Shown: piece after piece, positions 58,665 through 64,000 of the stretch
Layout of the letters: each line of letters opens with the position of its first letter
How positions within the stretch are numbered: position 1 is the stretch's first letter
Source: Hymenobacter sp. BRD67
GTDB taxonomy: Bacteria > Bacteroidota > Bacteroidia > Cytophagales > Hymenobacteraceae
Direction: 5' to 3'
DNA length: 64,000 bases
Assembly (NCBI RefSeq): GCF_013256425.1
Contig: NZ_CP053904.1
Coordinates: forward strand, 1,736,001-1,800,000
Position numbers and translations under genes: made by a program
Notes under the pieces: generated by a model
What the model saw: only the letters and a program-made list of their open reading frames with translations
What the model was told of the DNA's origin: nothing
Database searches by the model: none

Positions 58665-59606
58665 TTAAAAGCTCTGCACCATATTATTATGCAGCGTGCG
58701 GGGCGACCAATACCCGCTGGCAATGATGCGCCGAATGGTGAACAGCGGGTCCTGCTGGTCGCGCTTCTCGGCCAGCGAGAAAGCAGCCACGAAGCCGCGC
58801 TTTTTCAGCTCGGGGAAGGCCTGGGTATTCCAGAGGCCGAAGGGATAGGCGAAGTACTTGATTTTCTTGCCTGTAATGTCTTCGAGCGTCTTGGTGGGCT
58901 TGTCGATTTGGGTTACCCAGTCCTGGCCCTGGTACTTTTTCACGTTGTGGTGGTCCCAGGTGTGCGAGCCGATTTGGTTGCCCTCATCCGAAAGCTGCTT
59001 CACCTGGGCCTTGCTCATGTAGTGTGGGCGGCCGAGGCTCACCGTCATCACGAAATACACGCCCTTGTAGCCGTACTGCGCCAGGGTAGGCCGGGCAATG
59101 GTAAACTGGTCGAGGTCGGTATCGTCGAAGGTCAGCATCACCGGCTTGCTCGGCAGCTTGGCCCCGGTGGTGAGGTAGGCGTAAAGCTGGTCGGGCTGAA
59201 TAGTATGGTAGCCCGAGTCGGCCAGCATCTTAATCTGGGCCTTGAACTGCGCGATGGGAATGATGTAGTCTTTCGCTCCTTTCGAGTCGCGCGGCGTCCA
59301 GTCGCGAATCTGGTGGTAGCACAGCACCGGAATCTGCGGGCGGGCGTAGATGGCCGCCGCGTCGCTGGCCTTGGCGGCCGGAATGGTGCTGGGGTCGGGC
59401 CCCGGCTTGGCGTTGGCTTCCTCGGCGGCTACGGCGGCAGCGCCCGATGTGGGGGCGGCCTCGTCGATTTTGGCCGAGTCGGTTTTGCCGGCGGCTTCGG
59501 CAGTAGAGGGGGTTTTGGCCTCGCCGGTAGTGGCGGTTTTGGAGTCGCAGGCGGCTAAGCTCAGGGTAGCGGCCAGGGTGGCAGCCACAGGAAACAGGAT
59601 TTTCAA
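58665..59606 (-). CDS. Polysaccharide deacetylase lipoprotein (CE4/NodB type)
   Basis: Exported NodB-homology deacetylase, about 313 aa. A TTG at 59606 gives a normal lipoprotein signal (KILFPVAATLAATLSLAAC); the longer open frame starts without a signal. An Ala/Thr/Glu-rich linker of about 65 residues follows. Catalytic motifs: VMLTFDDTD (metal Asp), GSHTWDHH (HxxxH metal ligands) and KYFAYPFGLWN. Members remove N- or O-acetyl groups from peptidoglycan, chitin-like or xylan polymers. It is separate from the xylan operon (own strand position beyond the regulator), so substrate is open. Confidence 0.85.
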   Translation of the reverse strand: MKILFPVAATLAATLSLAACDSKTATTGEAKTPSTAEAAGKTDSAKIDEAAPTSGAAAVAAEEANAKPGPDPSTIPAAKASDAAAIYARPQIPVLCYHQIRDWTPRDSKGAKDYIIPIAQFKAQIKMLADSGYHTIQPDQLYAYLTTGAKLPSKPVMLTFDDTDLDQFTIARPTLAQYGYKGVYFVMTVSLGRPHYMSKAQVKQLSDEGNQIGSHTWDHHNVKKYQGQDWVTQIDKPTKTLEDITGKKIKYFAYPFGLWNTQAFPELKKRGFVAAFSLAEKRDQQDPLFTIRRIIASGYWSPRTLHNNMVQSF

Positions 59607-59653
59607 GGAAACTAAAAAAATGCCGGGCAGCAAGCCACGGCGGGCGGGAGTCG

Positions 59654-59661
59654 TACTTTTG
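59654..59661 (+). promoter_or_regulatory. -7 box of dapA
   Basis: TACTTTTG ends 25 bases before ATG 59687, the same spacing as in other leadered genes here. Confidence 0.6.
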
Positions 59662-59686
59662 CACAAAGCAACAACTCCCACCGCGG

Positions 59687-60550
59687 ATGAACAAACTACA
59701 TGGCACCGGCGTGGCCCTGGTAACGCCTTTTACTGCTACCGGCGCAGTTGATTATGCAGCCTGGCAACGCCTGCTCGACTTTGCGATTACGGGCGGCGTA
59801 GACTACCTGGTTATCAACGGCACCACGGGCGAGTCGCCCACCGTTACGGCTTCCGAAAAGATTGAGCTGCTGGCCAGCGCCCGCCAGCACGTAGCCGGCC
59901 GCGTGCCGCTGGTGTACGGCATCGGCGGCAACGACACGGCGGCCGTGGAGCGGCAGCTGCACGAAACCGACCTTACCGGCGTGGTAGCTATTCTGTCGGC
60001 CAGCCCGGCGTATAACAAGCCCAGCCAGGCCGGCCTGGTGGCGCACTACCAGCGCCTGGCCGATGCCTCGCCCCTGCCCCTGCTGCTCTACAACGTGCCC
60101 GGCCGCACGGCCTCCAATATTTCGGCCGATACGACGCTGAAGCTGGCGCAGCACCCCAACATTATCGGCATTAAGGAAGCCAGCGGCAACGTGGAGCAGT
60201 GCCTGGCCATTCTGGCCAGCAAGCCCGCCGACTTTCTGTTTCTGAGTGGCGACGACATGCTCACGGTACCGCTTATTGCCTGCGGCAGCCAGGGCATTAT
60301 CTCGGTACTGGCCAACGCCTTCCCCCAAAAGTTCAGCGACATGACCCGCGCCGCGCTGGCCGGCAACTATGCCCGCGCCAATGAGCTGCTGCATTACTTC
60401 GTACCCCTCAACCCGCTTATGTATGAGGAAAGCAACCCCGTCGGCGTAAAGGCCGCGCTGGCCCTGCAGGGCGTGTGCGAAGCCGCCGTGCGCCTGCCCC
60501 TAATGGAAGCCAGCGCCGGGCTGAAGGAGCGGATTAAGGCGCTATTATAA
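59687..60550 (+). CDS. dapA: 4-hydroxy-tetrahydrodipicolinate synthase
   Basis: Lysine/diaminopimelate pathway enzyme that condenses pyruvate with aspartate semialdehyde; 287 aa, the standard length. The TIM barrel shows GTGVALVTPFTATGAVD, the substrate-binding NGTTGESPTVTASEK, Tyr135 in LLLYNVPGRTASN and the Schiff-base Lys163 in IIGIKEASGN, with FLFLSGDDML near the end. Intact. It is followed after 13 bases by the 2OG oxygenase gene, with which it may be cotranscribed. Confidence 0.95.
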   Translation: MNKLHGTGVALVTPFTATGAVDYAAWQRLLDFAITGGVDYLVINGTTGESPTVTASEKIELLASARQHVAGRVPLVYGIGGNDTAAVERQLHETDLTGVVAILSASPAYNKPSQAGLVAHYQRLADASPLPLLLYNVPGRTASNISADTTLKLAQHPNIIGIKEASGNVEQCLAILASKPADFLFLSGDDMLTVPLIACGSQGIISVLANAFPQKFSDMTRAALAGNYARANELLHYFVPLNPLMYEESNPVGVKAALALQGVCEAAVRLPLMEASAGLKERIKALL

Positions 60551-60563
60551 GCTATATTTACCT

Positions 60564-61109
60564 ATGCGCCTCACGCAAGTAGCCGACTCCATCTTTACGG
60601 TTGAAGATTTTCTCACCCGCGCCGAGTGCTTGCAGTACATCGTGCGCAGTGAGGAAATTGGCTACGAGTTGGCGAAGGTGAACACGGCCAGCGGCAGTAA
60701 GGTTAAGACCGACGTGCGTAACAACAGCCGGGCTTTTTACAACAGTGATGAGCTGGCCCAAACGCTGTGGGAGAAAATACAGCCCTTTATGCCGGCGCAA
60801 TTGGGCAACAGCACAGCCTGCGGCCTGAATGAGTTGTTCCGCTTCTATCGTTACCAGCGCGGGCACAAATTTAAGGGCCACTACGACGAGAGCTATATTC
60901 GAAACGCGCAGGAGGCCAGCTACTTCACCTTTATGGTGTACCTGAACGATAATTTTCAGGGCGGCGACACCACCTTTCGCGGAGTACGCATTCAGCCCCG
61001 GCAGGGCATGGCGCTCCTCTTCCTGCACAGCCTGTATCACGAAGGCAGCGAAGTAACGCAAGGCGTGAAGTACGTGCTGCGCTCGGATGTGATGTACAAG
61101 CTTGGGTAG
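60564..61109 (+). CDS. 2-oxoglutarate/Fe(II)-dependent oxygenase (prolyl 4-hydroxylase-like)
   Basis: Fe(II)/2OG oxygenase of the prolyl hydroxylase family, 181 aa. The double-stranded beta-helix has the Fe ligands His and Asp in RGHKFKGHYDESY, a FTFMVYLNDNFQGGDTTFR strand pair and the distal His and basic 2OG-binding residue in SLYHEGSEVTQGVKYVLRSD. No signal peptide. Possible substrates are protein prolyl/arginyl residues or a small molecule; context (downstream of dapA) does not decide. The stop faces the convergent lutA gene across a short inverted repeat. Confidence 0.85.
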   Translation: MRLTQVADSIFTVEDFLTRAECLQYIVRSEEIGYELAKVNTASGSKVKTDVRNNSRAFYNSDELAQTLWEKIQPFMPAQLGNSTACGLNELFRFYRYQRGHKFKGHYDESYIRNAQEASYFTFMVYLNDNFQGGDTTFRGVRIQPRQGMALLFLHSLYHEGSEVTQGVKYVLRSDVMYKLG

Positions 61110-61119
61110 CGGATATAGC

Positions 61120-61182
61120 TTAACACCTCACAGCTGTCTTGCCTACGAAAAGCACGCAAATAGAACAGCTGTTAAATGTTAA
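61120..61182. repeat. Inverted repeat in the oxygenase/lutA convergent gap
   Basis: TTAACA (61120-61125) and ACAGCTGT (61130-61137) are mirrored by ACAGCTGT (61165-61172) and TGTTAA (61177-61182). It may act as a two-way terminator. Confidence 0.45.
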
Positions 61183-61203
61183 ATGATACCTGGTAAATGA
61201 AAA

Positions 61204-61947
61204 TCACCAGCCGCTGGCCAGCACATCGGCAATGTGCATGGTCTTAATAGCCAGCTTCTCACGTCGGACGTATGCCTCCAGGTGCATAAGGCAGCTTACG
61301 TCGGTGCTCACGATGTAGTCGGCCCCGGTGGCCAGGGCGTGCTCTACTTTCTGCTGGGCCATGGCCACCGAAATAGCTTCGAACTTCACCGCGAAGGTGC
61401 CGCCGAAGCCGCAGCAGGTAGTGGTTTCGGCCATTTCGATGCGGCGCAGCCCGGCCACGCCATCCAGCAGACGGCGCGGGGCCTCCCGGATGCCGCACTC
61501 GCGCAGCGCCGAGCAGGAGTCGTGGTAGGTGTAGGTGCCGGCTAGCGCCGCGCCTGGAATATCGTGTATTTTTAATATTTCCGTCAGAAACTCGGTCAGC
61601 TCATAGGTGCGCCGCTGTACCCCCTGGCAGCGGGCCACGTCGGCGGTGTCGGCAAACAGGTGCGAGTAGGCATTGCGCACCATGCCTACGCACGAGGCCG
61701 AGGGACTGACCACATAGCGCATTTCGGCGGTGTTTGGAGTGAAATCGGAGAGAAACTTCTCGGCAATATTGCGGCTTTCTGCCTTATAGCCCGCGTTATA
61801 GGCAGGCTGGCCACAGCAGGTTTGGGCCGGGTTGTAGTGCACCTGGCAGCCGGCTTTTTCCAGCACTTTCACCATGTTGAGGGCGGTGTGCGGGTAAAGC
61901 TGGTCAACAAAGCAGGGAATGAAGATATCGACTTGGGGCGTAGACAT
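61204..61947 (-). CDS. lutA: LutA/LldE-type Fe-S protein of lactate utilisation
   Basis: Cytoplasmic iron-sulfur oxidoreductase subunit with two cysteine-rich CCG domains, 247 aa. First domain: FIPCFVDQLYPHTALN to AQTCCGQPAYNAGYK; second: YHDSCSALRECGIREAPRRL to TTCCGFGGTFAVKFE. LutA works with LutB and LutC in L-lactate oxidation; those partners are not in this window on this strand. Its ATG overlaps the stop of the upstream gene as TGATG (61949-61945), which points to translational coupling. The TTG one codon earlier is not used. Confidence 0.9.
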   Translation of the reverse strand: MSTPQVDIFIPCFVDQLYPHTALNMVKVLEKAGCQVHYNPAQTCCGQPAYNAGYKAESRNIAEKFLSDFTPNTAEMRYVVSPSASCVGMVRNAYSHLFADTADVARCQGVQRRTYELTEFLTEILKIHDIPGAALAGTYTYHDSCSALRECGIREAPRRLLDGVAGLRRIEMAETTTCCGFGGTFAVKFEAISVAMAQQKVEHALATGADYIVSTDVSCLMHLEAYVRREKLAIKTMHIADVLASGW

Positions 61948-62456
61948 CAAATTACTTGCTGAGAGTTATTTAATTCCTTATAAAATCCCACTGACGCAAT
62001 TGATGTAAACGAAAAGGCTATTAATCCAAACATAATGGCTAAATTCCAATCACGATGATGGGCATCTTCAAGTGAGAAAAATTATTTTATTACCTTTTTG
62101 CCCTTGGTAAGTAAATGGGTTCACGTGCCGCTCGACGGTGGGACCAGTATTATCATAAAAGACAGTCAATTCAGTTCCATTTCTAAATTTAGCAGCAAAT
62201 CGTTCAGCGTCTACTTTTTTAGTACCCAAGAATATTCCTGGGCGGCTAGTGGCGTTAGCTAAATTAAATACCACATAATACGGTCTAGACCCCTCCCTAC
62301 CTTGTTCAATAGTTATAGAGTCGAGTCGAGCTGTAAGCTTGGTTAAATCAGGTATTTTTTTGTGGCTCGTATTATTGAAACAGCACAAAAACTCCACAAA
62401 ACAAGTCCAAAACCTATGGCAAGCATCCAACGCCAAACAGCATTCTTTTTATTCAT
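61947..62456 (-). CDS. DUF3592-like two-helix membrane protein (two frameshifts)
   Basis: Membrane protein of about 169 aa after repair; net frame change is zero. ATG 62456 starts an N-terminal helix (WMLAIGFGLVLWSFCAVSII). A missing A in the A7 run (minus; plus T7 at 62355-62361) moves reading into TKKIPDLTKLTARLDSITIE and the exposed domain (PYYVVFNLANATSRPGIFLG, ELTVFYDNTGP). Near the end, one extra T in a T5 run makes an early stop (IIFLT); without it the sequence continues IIFSLEDAHHRDWNLAIMFG into a second helix and ends in a TGA overlapping the lutA ATG. This helix-domain-helix plan matches DUF3592. Function unknown. Base composition is more AT-rich than the neighbours. Confidence 0.55.
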
Positions 62457-62458
62457 AG

Positions 62459-63322
62459 CTAGCTAATCATCAATTGCATTGCCTGCTGTCGGGCCTGCTC
62501 AAACGCCTCACTATCCAACCTCAGCTCCTCCCCTTTCCCTGCCAAGAACGCCACCAGATTCTCGGTCGCCATATTCCCCGTGAGCACATCGGCGGCCATC
62601 GGGCAACCGCCGATACCGCCCAGGGCGCCGTCGAAGCGGCGACAGCCGGCCTGGTAGGCCGCCTGCACTTTTTCGAGCCAGGTAGTGGGCGTGGTGTGCA
62701 GGTGGGCGCCGAATTCTATCTGCGGGAAAGCCGGAATCAGCTCGGCAAATAAGGGCGTAATCAAGTCCGGCGTGCTCGCCCCGATGGTATCGGACAAGGC
62801 CACGATGCGCACGCCCAGCGCGGCCAGCTGCTGCGTGAACTCGGCCACCACGGCCGGGCTGTACGGGTCGCCGTAGGGGTTGCCAAAGCCCATCGAGAGA
62901 TACACAATCAGCGTTTTACCCGTGCGCTCGCAGAGCTCGTGCATGGCGGCCACGTCGGCCAGCGCCTCGGCGATAGTTTGGTTAGTGTTGCGGCGCTGAA
63001 AGGTTTCACTAACGGAGAGCGGGAAGCCTAAGTAGCTGATTTCGGGGTGACTGGCTGCCTGCTCGGCCCCGCGCCGGTTGGCCACGATGGCCAGCAGCCT
63101 GGTTTTGGTGCGGCTGAGGTCGAGGCCGGCCAGCACCTCGGCCGTATCGCGCAGCTGCGGAATCGCCCTGGGCGACACGAACGAGCCGAAGTCGAGCACA
63201 TCGAAGCCCACGGCCAGCAGCTGCTGCAGGTAGGCCGTTTTGGTAGCAGTAGGAATAAACTCGTGCAGCCCCTGCATGGCATCGCGCGGGCACTCGGTAA
63301 GAACGACGGGGTGGGTAGGCAT
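62459..63322 (-). CDS. HMG-CoA lyase-like (DRE-TIM) enzyme
   Basis: Hydroxymethylglutaryl-CoA lyase-like protein of the DRE-TIM superfamily, 287 aa from ATG 63322. Motifs: VVLTECPRDAMQGLHEFIPT (family VGPRDGLQ region), VLDFGSFVSPRAIPQLRDT, a SVSETFQRRNTNQTIAEAL helix, YLSMGFGNPYGDPYSP, VRIVALSDTIGASTPDL, the metal-binding EFGAHLHTTPTTW and GALGGIGGCPMAADVLTGNM. Members cleave HMG-CoA to acetoacetate and acetyl-CoA in leucine breakdown. It is the first gene of an operon with the DUF3592-like gene (2-base gap) and lutA. TACCTTCG lies 4 bases before the ATG, so the mRNA may be leaderless. Confidence 0.88.
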   Translation of the reverse strand: MPTHPVVLTECPRDAMQGLHEFIPTATKTAYLQQLLAVGFDVLDFGSFVSPRAIPQLRDTAEVLAGLDLSRTKTRLLAIVANRRGAEQAASHPEISYLGFPLSVSETFQRRNTNQTIAEALADVAAMHELCERTGKTLIVYLSMGFGNPYGDPYSPAVVAEFTQQLAALGVRIVALSDTIGASTPDLITPLFAELIPAFPQIEFGAHLHTTPTTWLEKVQAAYQAGCRRFDGALGGIGGCPMAADVLTGNMATENLVAFLAGKGEELRLDSEAFEQARQQAMQLMIS

Positions 63323-63326
63323 GATG

Positions 63327-63334
63327 CGAAGGTA
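63327..63334 (-). promoter_or_regulatory. -7-like box directly before the HMG-CoA lyase-like gene
   Basis: TACCTTCG (one base off TAnnTTTG) ends 4 bases before the ATG. Confidence 0.4.
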
Positions 63335-63341
63335 AAGCCCC

Positions 63342-63417
63342 GTAGCGTGGACTCTGCGAGTCCGCGCGTAGTATCGTCCGGGTGCTACCACGCGCGGACT
63401 CGCAGAGTCCACACTAC
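63342..63417. repeat. REP/REPIN-like doublet, second copy
   Basis: Left arm 63342-63371 and right arm 63385-63417 share GTGGACTCTGCGAGTCCGCG. Each arm is itself palindromic (GGACTC/GAGTCC). Same design as the 21048-21107 doublet. It lies in a divergent spacer. Confidence 0.6.
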
Positions 63418-63457
63418 CGCGACCGAACTTGCCCGGCCGGCCGGGCGTTTGCCCGGT

Positions 63458-64000
63458 ATGCTTTTTTCGTTCTTTCCAGCCCCGGGCCGGCGGCAGCTCG
63501 GGGGCTTTTTGGGGCTGATGCTGGCCCTGCTGGCCTCGTGCAGCAAACCCCAGACCCTGGCCGCGCTTTTCCAGAAAACCACGCCGCACGACGACTATGC
63601 CCGCGCCCTCGACCGCGCCGGCCTGCACGAAGCCGCCCTGGGCCGGCAGTGGCAGCAGGCCGCCGCCCAGGCCCTGCGCGATTCGCTGGTAGTACCGCTG
63701 CCCATGCTCGAAACGGGCTACTTCCGCCCCGAGCAGCCCACGGCCGCCAGCTACCGCTACGCCGTGCGGGCCGGTGAGCTGGTGCACGTGCGCCTGACGC
63801 TGGCGGCCGGCCCGGTGCTGGCCCCGCGCCTTTTTGTGGATGCCTTTGCGCTGGCACCGGGCCACGCGCCCGAGCTGCTGAAATGGGCCAGCGCTGATAC
63901 TACCGTCGCCGGCACCTTCGACTTCAGCTACCAGGCTGCCGATGACGGCCAGCACCTGCTGCGCGTGCAGCCCGAGCTGCTGGCGGCCGGCCGCTACACG
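63458..64000 (+). CDS. Lipoprotein, probable N-terminal part of an M23-type peptidase (cut by window end)
   Basis: Open frame of 181 codons from ATG 63458 to the window end, with no stop. The N-terminus is a lipoprotein signal (FLGLMLALLASC, lipobox LLASC). Downstream, HDDYARALDRAGLHEAALG, VPLPMLETGYFRPEQPTA and YRYAVRAGELVHVRLTLAAG look like the beta-sandwich domain that precedes an M23 metallopeptidase in related Hymenobacter lipoproteins, but the catalytic part lies outside the window, so this is a guess from memory. A different-frame ORF over the same bases is an artefact. Confidence 0.5.
   Translation, partial: MLFSFFPAPGRRQLGGFLGLMLALLASCSKPQTLAALFQKTTPHDDYARALDRAGLHEAALGRQWQQAAAQALRDSLVVPLPMLETGYFRPEQPTAASYRYAVRAGELVHVRLTLAAGPVLAPRLFVDAFALAPGHAPELLKWASADTTVAGTFDFSYQAADDGQHLLRVQPELLAAGRYT

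Noticed and set aside
63382..63777. Arg/Pro-rich plus-strand ORF near the window end
   Set aside because: It is the wrong frame over a clear lipoprotein reading that starts at ATG 63458 and stays open to the end.

Overview
The window looks like a chromosome segment of a pigmented, GC-rich Bacteroidota of the Hymenobacter type (Cytophagales). This is inferred from the SusC/SusD pair, type IX secretion C-terminal domains, Bacteroidota-style -7 boxes (TAnnTTTG) before many genes, a carotenoid oxygenase and the overall protein flavour. No plasmid, phage, CRISPR, rRNA or tRNA feature was found.

Layout. 1-5.1 kb: large catalase (5' cut by the window edge), SlyD-type isomerase, SemiSWEET transporter, ACP phosphodiesterase, a stress-type flavin protein and a CrtA-like oxygenase. 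5.3-8.7 kb: a divergent pair of paralogous lipoproteins with a possible kinase-like core. 8.8-16.4 kb: topoisomerase IB, App1-like phosphatase, MtgA transglycosylase, small secreted proteins, an FKBP and a Kup potassium transporter. 16.5-25.1 kb: exported hydrolases and peptidases, an NlpC/P60 protein, and an 870-base stretch holding a candidate structured RNA with a 23-codon ORF. 25.3-33.1 kb: a type IX secreted cell-surface protein, COX3-like protein, small proteins, LigA and a lactonase. 33.3-58.5 kb: a 13-gene, one-direction glucuronoarabinoxylan utilisation locus headed by a divergent LacI regulator with a perfect 34-bp operator palindrome. 58.7-64 kb: polysaccharide deacetylase, DapA, a 2OG-Fe(II) oxygenase, a LutA/DUF3592/HMG-CoA-lyase-like operon and a lipoprotein cut by the window end.

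How the xylan locus works together (inference from families): SusC/D import xylo-oligosaccharides; GH115 and GH67 remove (methyl)glucuronic acid from polymer and oligomer; GH10 cuts the backbone; GH51 removes arabinose; a SASA esterase removes acetyl groups; a GH35 enzyme acts on galactosyl caps. XylA, XylB and transketolase then take xylose into the pentose phosphate pathway, while UxuA and an SDR take glucuronate through mannonate.

A caution runs through the window: about 20 single-base frameshifts break 13 otherwise well-conserved genes, and 17 of them are explained by one missing G or C in a short homopolymer. I treat these as probable consensus errors, annotate the genes as whole CDSs and give each break point. 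The strongest novelty candidates are the pseudoknotted RNA/23-codon ORF at 21.2-21.6 kb, the LacI regulator with a zinc-ribbon N-terminus, the kinase-like lipoprotein pair, and the pattern that nearly every convergent gene pair is separated by an inverted repeat.
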